A model generated the notes under the pieces. That model was not told where the DNA came from. It saw nothing but the letters and a program-made list of their open reading frames with translations, and did not search any database. This document shows positions 47,401 through 58,054 of a DNA stretch of 64,000 nt, in pieces (the stretch's first letter is position 1; each line of letters starts with the position of its first letter). The position numbers were made by a program, and so were the translations under genes. The stretch is from Dillenia suffruticosa. Its lineage: Eukaryota; Streptophyta; Magnoliopsida; Dilleniales; Dilleniaceae. The stretch spans positions 13,467,701-13,531,700 of the forward strand of contig JAVTVX010000004.1 of assembly GCA_033439265.1 (NCBI GenBank), in the 5' to 3' direction.

Positions 47401-47720
47401 AAACAATATCAGTGAGAGTCAAACAAGCCTATGCTACGTGAACAATTAGATCTCTTGTCGGAGTTACGAGATACCGCATCTGCTTGAATTGTGTCCCATC
47501 AATAACAGATGGATTGATATTATAACAGAAGGGAAAACCAGAATGCTCAAGCTAGGAGACTTAGTTCTCCAAAGAGTGGAGGCAATGGGGCAACCCCAAC
47601 TGGGTGATAAATTTGTAACAAATTGGAAAAATCCATATCAAGTACACAACAGTTCATCTCGGGACATACCGCCTAAATGGTTCTCCAATACCCAGAACAT
47701 GGAATTCAGATAACCTATGT
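44440..47720 (+). pseudogene. Tat-2 gag-pol remnant
   Basis: Gag is reduced to fragments (about 44430-44500). The protease region (about 44690-44960) reads RVFVDQVVSVIF where a DTGSSANILF-like site is expected, so the catalytic motif is lost. RT ends with LGKFLGFLI and ETNPEKIQAILD (45380-45470). RNase H and the second RNase H follow to about 46490. The integrase core (46870-47440) keeps MDILGPF, TTIDYFTKRVEA and HIFITDNG, but the region of the catalytic Glu reads NGLAKATNRMIL. The C-terminal GDLVLQRVEA and KNPYQV are at about 47555-47650. Multiple stops. Confidence 0.82.
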
Positions 47721-47834
47721 ATCTACTATCAGTGATCATTATCACTCTGCTAGTTTTAATATATGTCATCTCATGACTTGTCGCAATAACATTATTTCTT
47801 TTTACATGATGTTGTCTAACTAACAAGTTATGGA

Positions 47835-48523
47835 CAGCTCGGGCCCTTGTACCCACAGGCCCCTACTCTCTCTCTCTCGTAGGACCATTCTTTCAACAAT
47901 GCATCTTATACGGCTCCTAGCACCCAATTGGATTGATGTACCCATTCTCTTAGCTCAACGACTCATACGAGTCCCAGCACCCAAGCCAGATTTGTTCTCT
48001 CAACAATGTATCCTTACGGGTCTTAGTACCTAACCAGGCTGACGTACCCACTCTCTTGACTCAATGCCTCATATAGGTCTCAACACTTGAGTGGAATCAA
48101 ACTCTTATTCTCTTAGCAATGCATCTAATTTGAGTCCTTGCACCCTACTAGACTGACGCACCTACTCTCTTGGCTCAATGCTTCATTATGACCCGAGTGG
48201 GATCAAACTCCCATTCTATTAGCAATGTGTCCTGTACGGGTCCTAATACCCAATGGGCTAACTCACCTAATATCTTGACTCAATGCCTCATATAAGTTCT
48301 AGCACCGAACAAGATCAAACTCCCATCCTCTTAGCAACATGTTCTATACGAGTCCAACACCTGACAGGGCTAACGCACCTACTCTCCTGCTCAACACCTA
48401 TGCAAGCCTTACTAGGATATAGCTTCCACTCTCTCAGCTCTACACCTCACACAGGTCCTAGTACGTAAGTGGAATCTAACTCTTGTTCTTTCGGCCTCAA
48501 CACCTGAAAACAGGTTCTAATAC
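47835..48523 (+). repeat. Tandem-repeat array in the Tat-2 3' UTR, unit 104-114 bp
   Basis: The landmark cc(t/c)actctcttggctcaatg recurs at about 47941, 48047, 48161, 48265 and 48378. Between landmarks the units share segments such as gggtcctaatacccaa and gatcaaactcccattct. Unit divergence is high. Similar 3' UTR arrays are known in Tat/Ogre-type elements and can seed satellite DNA. Confidence 0.8.
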
Positions 48524-49994
48524 TGATATGCGATTTTGAACCACAAATTCAGGCAAATATACCGAAGTTGAATATTGTGCATAGTGATGAAATCAAATAT
48601 CATTTCCATGAGAATATTTTATATTATCAAATATGAATAAATCTATGTAAGTTGAAAAAATTAAAGTATAGATGTAAAGTTATTAAAAATTACTAAAAAC
48701 AAGATTTAAGAGATGAAACCTGATAGAAACCCTAAAATATCGATTTCATTTATTTCAATTTTTTACATAGTCGAATCTTTTCAAATCCCTAAATTTATTG
48801 GCTAATGAATTATTAATAATGAAGGTAGATTTTTCAAAATTATATTCACTCATTGGTCATGCAATAAATCCCTAATATGACTAAACAAAATCTAATGGTG
48901 ATATAATTGTGATTAATCAAATTGTATTAAATTCTATAAAAATCTATAATTTAAGGTTTCTTCTACATTCCTATGCATAAAATTAATCCAATGGTCATGT
49001 TTATAATCTCATATGGAGTTTATTGTTCGGACTAATCTTGTACAATTATATTGGTCATACATGAATTCAATTTCAAATTATCAAAATGTCATACCCTATA
49101 AATTTTGAAATATTAAAATTAATAATAAAATCTCATCAAATAATAACCATGTCAATAAAACTCAAGAGAATGAATTAAATCAACCCATGTAATTAATTAA
49201 AAATAAAATTTATCAAGTCCTATGAATAAAATAAATTAGATAGATATTGAAAAGAAAAATGAAACGATAATAAGAAATGTTACAACCCTTTTGCACATGA
49301 TGAATATAGAAATCATGAATGAATGGTGGCTACTAGGGTTTGTGAAAAGATGCAAAAGAGGGTGGAGTCGTGGGTGAATGGTGGGAAGCATGAATAGGAA
49401 GTATGAATGATTCCAATGCTATCCGCCCTAGTGCTATATATATAGGAGTAGAAACTTTAAAACAATTTGGAAACTTGAACTTTTTGGAAACATGGTATTT
49501 GACTTTTATTTGGAAACTTGTTGTTGTTGGAATGATAAGAATCTCTTGCTTTCCTAGAAATTTGGAAACTTCCTTTCAATCTTGATTCTTGAATATCTTA
49601 TGAACTATCAGTAAATTAATATCTGAATTTTCAGCAACTAGTTTCCTTTTTTAGCAAAAAATTGACTTCCTGCACTGCAATAATTTTGGCCTAAATTTTG
49701 GATGTCTACTAGCCAGAATCAGACTCTGGACTCTTCACAAGATTTGTAAGCTTTGAAGTTATCTTTCTAATGCCGCAAGAACCTCAATCAAACATTAGAA
49801 TAGAAAGTTATGTTCAAAATACTGACTATTGCTCACCCAGTCCAAAATTAGCAAATAAACTTATAATTTCCTAAATTATTAACTATGAAATTAAATCAGT
49901 ATAATATAATAAAATATGGTTTAAAATAATTCTAAAGTTCATAAATAAATGTTAAAAAAATATATAATTCAAGCGTTTATAAATATTGGTATCA
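48524..49994 (-). repeat. Athila-2 3' LTR
   Basis: About 1471 bp with TGATA / TATCA ends (tgatatgcg ... attggtatca). Its right 1.1 kb matches the other LTR; the left 370 bp has no counterpart there. Confidence 0.75.
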
Positions 49995-51550
49995 AATACC
50001 TCCACATTTGAATATTTGCTTGTTTTCAAGCAAGGTAAGTAACAAAACAATTTTCTTTCAAAACTAATTCAATTTTTCCAAATCCTTAACCATGCATATG
50101 ATAATTTCAAACCAAAATTACAATCAAGATAATCAATATTTCATAACATTTAGCACTAAAAAAACCACTGCATCTTCCATAGCCTTTTGGAAATCAAGAA
50201 CAATGTAAGATTCAAACATGCTCACACTTGGTTCACTCAATGCAAAGAGAAATATGATAAAGAAAATAAAATTTGACTTTTCTATACACTCAATTTTATA
50301 GATATATGTATCGTTCAAATCAATACAATGAGATGACATTACCATAAATATGCTAATATATCAAATCTCCGCCACTCATATATAGAAATCTATACACCAA
50401 TCAAAAAGTATTTTATTTGGTTATAATGTGACTAAAGTTAAGCGTAAAATAATAGGTAAAAATATTGGATTAAAAATAATTCACTCAGTATACTTAAGTA
50501 TTAAGATATGACATTATTTACATGAAGGCAAAAAAGGACTAATTTCCACAATTTCTCATCCTAAAATATGTAAATCACTCCAACTCCAAATATCTAATGT
50601 ATCACTCCTCCAAAACAAGAATATGAAATGAAACTCCACTATAAGAGTGAATAATATTCAAAAATGACAAATGTTTTTTCTCAATTTTTTCTTTTCTTTT
50701 CTTTTTTTCTTTTCTTTTCAACTAGCACTTTTTTTTTTCATTTTTTTCATTCTTTCATTTTTTTTCTAATTTTGCTATTTTTTCACTCACTTTTTTTTTT
50801 CATAACTCAACATGATAATGTTTAAAAATATAAATAAAACTCCAACATATACAAAAAAGAGCATAATGTCTAAAGGTATAATACTAAACTATCAACTATA
50901 AGTACATTAGTGAATTTGGATTCAAAATCTAGAAGTAGAAAAAATAGATTATGTGGTAAATTATGTGAGTAATTCAAGAATGATAAGGTCTAAACTCAAA
51001 TCGGTTAAATAACAGATATAAATTGTTAGGGATTGTATTTTTTAAGCCAAAAGTGTATAAATTTAAGTGTTTTAATCATTTTAATACATAAAAATAAAAA
51101 ATGTAATCTCAAAATGTATAACAAAACAAATTCTAAAATAACAATTCTATACGTGATATATGCTCAACAAGAAAATGAGAGCAAAAATTTGCTTTTTAAG
51201 ACTCAATTCCTCACTTGGGTAATTTTTGTGTCAAATGTTGTATATCTATCTTTCAAATCAATTATAAAAAGATGAATAACTAATAATACACCAAATTGCT
51301 ACTAGTGCCAATCATCCTTCATGCAATCTAATTCAAACAAATAATACACAAGAACTAGAAAAATTAAGAAAATTTAATTGGTATGGAAAAAATTTAGCAC
51401 GAGCTCTCAAGAACCAAGTAAAAATTCAACACTCAAATTTCTTAAAATTAAAAAAAAAATCAGCCTATATACTGCCCCCTCATTTCAATTAAGCATTGTC
51501 TACAATGTGCAAAATAAATAAAAGAGAAAGAATAGAGAACTCTCTTGAAA
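49995..51550 (-). other. Athila-2 3' non-coding region
   Basis: AT-rich with pyrimidine runs at about 50680-50800. The segment ctgccccctcatttcaatt..gcattgtc near 51475 resembles the region after integrase in Athila elements. No env-like frame was recognised. Confidence 0.5.
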
Positions 51551-51569
51551 CTTCACAACATAAAAACAA

Positions 51570-53030
51570 AAATTCAGCAACGAATTTTAGCAATGACAAA
51601 TATTCATCGCAAATCTGTAACAAATTTAGCAACAAAAAATGGTATCATCGCAAATTAGTCACGATTTTAGCAACAAAAAAATTTTCATCATAAATTTAGC
51701 AACAAAAAAATTTTCGTTACAAAATTCGTCTCTAATTTTTGATGAAAAATTTTTTATGCAAAATTCATTGCTAAATTTGCAATGAATTTCAAAATTCGTC
51801 GCTAAATTTGTAACGAATTTCAAAATTCGTCGCTAAATTTACAATGAATAAATTATTTGTCCCTAACTTTGCAACAAATTTAACAATTCGTCCCTAAATC
51901 TAAGACGAATTCGCTTATTCGTCCCAAAATTTTGTGACGAATTTCTTAATTCGTCCTTAAATTTGGGACGAAAACGAATTTGTCCCTTAATTTGCGACAA
52001 ATTTCTAAATTCGTCACAAATTTAATGACAAATATTTATATTCGTCACAATAAATTCGATTATTTGTTACTAAATTTGTTACAAATTAGTGACAAATATA
52101 ACATTTGTAGTAAAATTTATCGCTAAAATTCATTTTTCGATCACTTTTTTTATTACTTATATTAGAAACATTTTCTAATATTAAAAAACGATTTATAAAC
52201 GGTGATATACACCGATAGCGTATAGAATTTTAAGATATTCACAAAACTTTATATAAAATACTTCATTCATTATCTGTTTATATAAAATAATGATAATATA
52301 GTGTAATCTTTTAAATTAGTATATTCATTTTCTACAACTTTACAAATATTTTAAATTGTTACAAAAGATTATTATTGGTACATTCATTTTCTATTCATTC
52401 TCTGTTTAATTTTCCATTTTCAGCACTGATAACTTTATCTTATAAATTTGTTTAAATATTCGATTCACTAAATTAAGAGTTAAAGTAGAAATTCTTGTTA
52501 ATTAATGATCAATATAATGAATATTTTTTATAATTATATCATGGTATGCAAATATTGTTAATAGTTTGTCCATTTAGTTTCTATTTTAGTGCATTCAATG
52601 AGTTATTTGTCAAAAACCATAAGTATCATTGCTAAATTCGTTGTAAATTGTAAAGGAAAAAATTATTTATTGCTAAATTCATTGTAAATTGCGACGAAAA
52701 CATATATTTATTGTAAATTTAACAACAAAAATATTTTTTTGTCGTAGATTTTAGCGACAAAAAAAATTTTCATCCCTGAATCAGGGACGAAAACATAATT
52801 CGTCCCAGAATCAAGGACGAAAAATAAATTTCGTCCCCGAATCAGCGTCGAAAAAAAAAAATTTCGTCGTTGAATCAGGGAAGAAAATTTTTTTCAGCGA
52901 CGAAAACTTTTTTCGTCCCTGATTCAAGGACGAATTATGTTTTCATCCCTGATTCAAGGACGAATGTATTTGTCCCTGATTCAAAGACAAATTTAGGGAC
53001 AAAGAATTTTTGTCCCTAATTTCAATATAT
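51570..53030. repeat. CACTA left subterminal repeats
   Basis: Many copies, in both orientations, of motifs around attcgtc[gc]ctaaatttgcaacgaa. In 52640-53010 they become ttcgtccctgaatcagggacga, again as short palindromes. In En/Spm, such subterminal repeats are the binding sites of the TNPA protein. Confidence 0.8.
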
Positions 53031-53056
53031 TCAACACTTCCTTCTCACTCGCACTC

Positions 53057-53057
53057 T

Positions 53058-53099
<42 letters not shown>

Positions 53100-53180
53100 C
53101 TTTGTTCATTTTCGAATAGCCACGAAGGTGGTTCTGCGAAGGGATGGCGGAAGGGATGCCGAATCTGCGATGGTGTTAGG

Positions 53181-53213
<33 letters not shown>
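53057..53213. repeat. Two (CT)n tracts inside the CACTA element
   Basis: CT runs at 53057-53097 and about 53185-53213 flank a short mixed segment. Their place between the subterminal repeats and a GC-rich block resembles a plant 5' leader. Confidence 0.85.
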
Positions 53214-53217
<4 letters not shown>

Positions 53218-53310
53218 GCCCGTAGATGGCAGATCTGACGGCCAGCTGCCGGATCTGAGCTCTAGAAGGCAAATCCGGCAGCCAAGCCACCAGATTTGCC
53301 CTCCATGGGC

Positions 53311-53521
53311 CAACTGCGCAAAGGGGCCACCAGCCACGGTAAGGGGCTGCCGCCCTTGCGCGGCCTAGACGCGCGAAGGGGCCGTTGGCCCCTGTGCAGC
53401 CCCACCTCGCAATGGGGCCGTAGGCCCCTGCGCGGCCCCGCCTCGGGATGGAGCCGCAGGCCCCTACATGGCCCAGCATGGCCCATGGGGTTGGGCCCTT
53501 GCACAACCCAGCTCGGCTCGG
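53311..53521. repeat. GC-rich minisatellite, unit about 36 bp, in the CACTA element
   Basis: Units start at about 53341, 53376, 53411, 53448 and 53485, with a partial one before. Each has the form a(a/t)gggg(c/t)(c/t)g..ggcccctg.gc.gcccc, and each contains a small hairpin such as ggggccgttggcccc. The block is far richer in GC than its surroundings. Long open frames over it on both strands are composition artefacts, although the period is a multiple of three. Confidence 0.8.
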
Positions 53522-54012
53522 CCCAATCCAACATTCTACTTTTATGAATTTTTTTTTAATTTTTTGAGAAATGTTATTTATAAAAATGTTTTTATAATAA
53601 TGTTTTAATAATATATTAGCTATTTATAATTGTTTTTGATGTGTCAAGATTTGCGATTCTCAAATATTTGAATTGGAAACTGTTACTGCTGTTGATATCT
53701 GAATCTATTGGTGATTTATTATCTGGTGGTGAGAAATGTTTTAATTTGTACTGTAATAATTGGAAAATACAATTATGTTAATTTGTATATTTGTATTTTT
53801 TTATTTCTATATTAGTTTATTTTTATTGTATTTAGTGGTTGATTTAATGATATTACTGGATTTGTTAAATTTAATTTTTTATATAAAATTGGAATCAAAA
53901 GTGTTGATAATTGATTTGGTGAAATATTATGTTAACAATAGTCACCAATTTATAATAAATTTTATATCAATTAGTTAAATAATCGATATTGTTAAATGTT
54001 CAATATTTTATA

Positions 54013-54765
54013 AAAAACCGAGCTTATAATTCAAGGGAATCATCTGCAATGTATGTGGGAGGCTCGATCAATATCGATGAATATAGAAATAGATTAGTAA
54101 TTTTATACAAACACTAACTTTTTTATGTAATTTAAACTATTTCATTATTTCTAATAGTTTTTTTTTTATTTTAGACCAAGGAAACAGGGCCCGAGTTTTC
54201 ATTCATAGATACTTTCACACGCACATTTCAGAAAAAAGACAAGACTTGGAGCGGAGAGAAAGCTAAAGCAATTAAGGTTTGTAATTTCAAAATTTTTAAT
54301 TATTTAATAAATATTTTCAATGTTGATTTGAACATATTATGTTGAACATATCATAACAATATAGGAAGATGAATTTTTTAGGTTAGTCTCTCCCAAATTT
54401 ATTTTTATTGCTGACTTGATTCTTTGATTTCTAATGAATTACTTGATAGAAATTCTCTTTTTTTTCATAAATTTTAATTTATTCAATATTAATATGAATG
54501 TTCATAATTTAGATTCTATACAGTCACTTAATTTATGTTACAAATTTTTTTATTTTCCTTCATATATATATATATATATATATAATCAAGATTATATGTG
54601 ATTGTATTATATTATTATTGTAAATTTATTTTAATTTTTCTTATGACAATACGGGAGAAATATGATGAGCTATCACACAGAAGTTTGAGTGCTAGTGATG
54701 ATGTCGGCAGATCTGAGTCATCTGTTAATAGCATGAATACATGGCTCGAGATGACTGTTAATAAC
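54013..54765 (+). pseudogene. Remnant of a plant En/Spm accessory gene (Transposase_24-like)
   Basis: Three exon-like blocks can be read. Block 1 (about 54013-54096) encodes ...YVGGSINIDEYRNRL and ends at a GT (54097). Block 2 (54175-54276), after a polypyrimidine-AG acceptor (54173-54174), encodes ETGPEFSFIDTFTRTFQKKD and then KTWSGEKAKAIK, followed by GT. Block 3 (about 54650-54765) encodes REKYDELSHRSLSASDDVG and NTWLEM. The order GGS..HR, then F..T(H/R)..K..W...A, is that of the plant family found in CACTA elements (Ptta/En/Spm, Pfam Transposase_24). The upstream part of the gene and a start codon were not found, so it is called a remnant. Confidence 0.6.
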
Positions 54766-55190
54766 AAATTCGTTCCTAATTTGCAACGAACTGAATTTTG
54801 TTACAAAATTTCTGAAGAAAAAAACTATTCGTCGCAAAAATGTGACGAACTATTTTTCGTTGATAATTCGCGACGAATAACTTATTTGTTGCAAAATTTG
54901 CAACAAATATTGTTTCGTCGCAAATTTTGCAACGAAATTTTTTGTCGCAAATTTGCGATGAAAAAAATTCGTTCCAAAATTTGCGACAAATATTTGTTCG
55001 TCGCAAATCTACGATGAATTTTTGGACATAAAAATATTTGTTGGAAATTTTTACAACGAATAATTAATTTCTCGTCCCAAAATTTTGCGATAACTTATTA
55101 GGAACGAAAAAATATTTATTGCAAAATTCGTCACAAATTTGTTTTGCGATGAATTTTTCTTGCAAATTTGTCACAAATTTTGTCTTTTTT
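54765..55190. repeat. CACTA right subterminal repeats
   Basis: At least ten copies of ttcgtcgcaaattt / aaatttgcgacgaa in both orientations, running to within about 10 bp of the right terminus. An open frame through them is an artefact of the repeats. Confidence 0.85.
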
Positions 55191-55200
55191 TGTAGTGCTT

Positions 55201-55490
55201 GTAGCCTTCTCTTCGGCAGCGACTTTTTTCCTCTTGTGCAAAGGGTTTCTTTCTTATTCACCTAAAAAAATACCATCAAAATTTAAATCTTAATTAAAGA
55301 AACAAAAACAAATATTAAAGAAAATCGTAAAAACATTAAGTTGTCTCCCGATAAATGCTTTTCTTTATTGTTTTCAACTAAACATAATCTCCTTGTTTCA
55401 ACCTATCTCATAGATCGGTCCATCCATCTAAATTTCAACTTGCCTGGCATAAACTTCAATCTTGAATCAAATTGACTGACTTTTTGGTTC
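55201..55490 (-). pseudogene. Athila-2 integrase C-terminal scrap
   Basis: The plus-strand text at 55418-55470 (ggtccatccatctaaatttc, acttgcctggcataaac) aligns with 32710-32750 of Athila-1, which encodes the end of integrase. Only this piece remains; it adjoins protease-linker sequence directly. Confidence 0.6.
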
Positions 55491-56290
55491 ACCATGGTCT
55501 GCTTGATTTGAGACTTTCCTTAACATCCAAAGATTCTTGCAATCTCTCATATCTTGTATGAAAGGTACTTAGATTTGCATCCAAAATCACATATGCATCA
55601 ACATATTCACTATCTAGAAAATCATGCTTCATATACAATGAACTAGCAATGCAATTTTCAAGAGGATCTTTTGAATAAAAGACATTCGGTTCATGTTCAA
55701 GAATCCTCTCAATGCAATCAGCCTTAAAATCAACTCGAAAAACTTCTTGTGAATCAAAATTTTTCATTGAATGGAAAAAAATTAAACTCAATGTTTTCAT
55801 CATTCATTCTCAAAATCAACTTCCCACAAGAAACATCAATTAGCGCTTGTACAGTAGAAGGAAAGGTCGACGTAGAATCAAAGAAATACCCTCATCATTA
55901 GAATCCATATCCAAAATAACAAAATCGACAGGAAAAATGAATTTATCAACTTTGACAAGTATATCCTCAACTATGCCTATTGGATACACTCCTATTAGTT
56001 AATTGTAATGGAATGTTAAACGGTCAACATTCCCTTAACCCTAACTTTAAAAACACATAATATAGTATAAGATTAACACCAATACTTAAATCATATAAAA
56101 TATCAGAAAATTCAATAGAACCAATGGTACAAGGGATAGAAAAACTTCCTGGATTCTTTAGTTTCGGTAGCAGCTTCCTTTGTAAGATTATAGAGCACTC
56201 CTCTATAAGCTTGCTGTCAAGACTTTATCCGGTTTCCTCTTGTTAGAGAACATATCCTTCAAGAACTTCCCATAATTTGGCATCTATTTG
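55490..56290 (-). pseudogene. Athila-2 protease and linker remnant
   Basis: The linker frame (55803-55489) has SLIFFHSMKNFDSQEVFRVD, parallel to FNIFHAMQHPNDSESIFHV in Athila-1. Farther right, minus-strand translation gives FSIPCTIGSIEFSDILYDLS followed by IGVNLI. The catalytic DLGAS is replaced by DLSIG, so the protease is dead. Confidence 0.7.
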
Positions 56291-57660
56291 ATCACATCCA
56301 AAAGAATTTTTCAAACTGTTTTTTTGCATTAGCTGATAAAAGATGACCAGGGAAAGGATCAAAGGGTTTATATTTACTCGAAGAAGTACTTGCCTTAGAC
56401 TTCTCATCAGTGAATTATGGTTGATTGATTTCTTCTTTGACCTCTTGATCATTCTCTCCATCCTTTGGCCAAATAGGCCCCTCTTACAGTTCTTTTCCTC
56501 TCTTCAATTTGATTGCCTTGTCTTGTTCTCTAGGATTTTTTTTTTGTATCACTTGGCAGTCTATCTTGTACATGAGAATAAAAGGTATTAACTAATTGAT
56601 CAATGTTAATTTCAAGTATCTCAAACCTTTCATTTGTTGTTGTTGCCAATCATTAGATTAACAACTCCCATAATGTCTTGTTTTCCCTTTGTTGTGGTTA
56701 CGGATTTGAGTTAAATCCTGGTGGATTGTTTGGTCTTTGTAGTATCCCTTGACTTTATGAAAAATTGGGATGGTTTCTCTAACCAAGATTGTATGAGTTT
56801 GAATAGGGGTCATTCAGAGGCCTGCCAACCTGTAGATACTCAAAAGACATGTGAGTAGATTTACCACACGAATCACAATACAAAACTTGATTAGTCACAA
56901 CATTGAGTTGATTAATTTTCATGGCATTAATCGATGAATCAAATTTTGCACTAAGTATGGTAAAACTATCAACCTCATGTACACCAACTCTCTGCCTAAG
57001 AATCTTATGGTCATTAGACCAATCATATTGATTAGAAACCATATCATCAACTAATGCACATGACTCATTATATGACTTACTCATGAATGCATCCCCAACT
57101 GCAACATCAATGATAATCTTAACAAAGTGTAAAAAACCACCATAAAAAGTTTACAAAACTAATCAATCAGGTATATCATGATGTGGGTATTTCCTAATCA
57201 AAATTTTAAAACGTTCCTAATCACTATAGAAAGATTCACCATCAATTGCCTAAACTTAGTAATATTATTACGTAGCTTAGCAGTTTTACTAGGTGGAAAG
57301 TACTTAGGTAAAAATGCTTAAGATAGGTTTTCCCAATTTCTAAAATGATTAGGAGGGAATAAATTAAGCCATACATTTACCTTTCCCCTGAGAAAGAAAT
57401 GAAACAATCGAAACCTTATAGTGTTAGGGCCTACTCCATTTAACTTGATCATATCACAGATCTCCATAAAGTTCTTCAAAAGGCTATTTGGATCTTCAAA
57501 ATTTTCTCCACCATTGAACTGATCTGCTTGTTCCATGCTAATAAAACTAGCTTGAAGTTCAAAGTTATTTACTTTTACAGGAGGTCTCGCAATACTAGTT
57601 TGTATGTCTTGAAATCTCGGCATTGAATACTCCCTCATAGCTTAAAAATCATAAGCCATT
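56291..57660 (-). pseudogene. Athila-2 gag remnant
   Basis: Starts near MREYSMPRFQDIQTSIARP (57638) and continues NNFELQASFISM, NFEDPNSLLKNFMEICDM and IRFRLFHFFLRGKVNVWL, a well-preserved capsid N-terminal part. The second block (57084-56779) has ESCALVDDMVSNQYDW and a knuckle reduced to CDSCGKSTHMSFEYL, in which the last Cys is lost. Stops separate the blocks. Confidence 0.78.
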
Positions 57661-58054
57661 GTTTCCTCACAAACACAAAAATAATATAATTGGATCTCTG
57701 TACAAACACAAAATAACACACAATTAGATTTATAAAATAAATTGTCAAATTTACTCTAAAAAATCTAAATTATCTATATAAAAATAAAAATCACAAAAAT
57801 ATAACAAATTAATACACAAAAGACACCTAAACAGTTAATCGAAAAACTTGAAAATCACCAAAAAAAATAATGAAAAATAGAAAAATCAATAAAAAGGATG
57901 AAATTTGACCATGATAGGGTGGTGCTCGTAGCTAAGTTACTGGTTTTGCTCAACAGTTGAAATCTTTTGGAATAAATTGTTGCTTAACTCTAGATCTAAC
58001 AAATTTTTTTGATCCCAAAAATTTTCAAAAATTCTCACCAAAACCCAATAGTCA
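57661..58054 (-). other. Athila-2 leader, primer-binding site not recognised
   Basis: AT-rich sequence between gag and the recognisable LTR. The LTR end and primer-binding site expected here are not visible, so a deletion has probably removed them. Confidence 0.5.

Larger units (their letters stand above)
43631..48523 (+). mobile_element. Tat-2: Ty3/gypsy element, left portion
   Basis: The 5' LTR (43631-44346), primer-binding site, gag, protease, RT, RNase H, second RNase H, integrase and a tandem-repeat 3' UTR follow in Tat order on the plus strand. At 48524 the sequence is interrupted by the Athila-2 LTR. Right of Athila-2, 59154 onward resumes with the same repeat motif (actctcttggct), so Athila-2 lies inside this element. 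No 3' LTR was found to the right. Confidence 0.8.
51554..55197 (+). mobile_element. CACTA (En/Spm) DNA transposon, non-autonomous
   Basis: The right end is a clear CACTA terminus: ...gtctttttttgtagtg at 55197, the inverted form of CACTACAAAAAAAGAC. The left end is degraded (cacaacataaaaacaaaaa from 51554). Both ends are flanked by the 3-bp duplication ctt (51551-51553 and 55198-55200), the length expected for CACTA elements. Subterminal regions (about 51570-52140, 52630-53030 and 54765-55190) are packed with copies in both orientations of a cgtcgcaaatttgcgacgaa-like motif. Inside are (CT)n tracts, a GC-rich array and remnant exons of a plant En/Spm accessory gene. No TNPD/TNP2 transposase was recognised. 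Confidence 0.88.

Noticed and set aside
53057..53547. Frames of 83-149 codons, Gly/Pro/Arg-rich
   Set aside because: They overlap on both strands and consist of the GC-rich 36-bp array and CT repeats; no family match recognised.
54598..55017. 139-codon plus-strand frame as a complete gene
   Set aside because: Only its middle (about 54650-54765) resembles the En/Spm accessory family; its start is intronic and its end is translated subterminal repeats.
51554..55197. Short regular repeats of the CACTA subterminal regions as a CRISPR-like array
   Set aside because: Repeats occur in both orientations with no unique spacers, and the DNA is eukaryotic.
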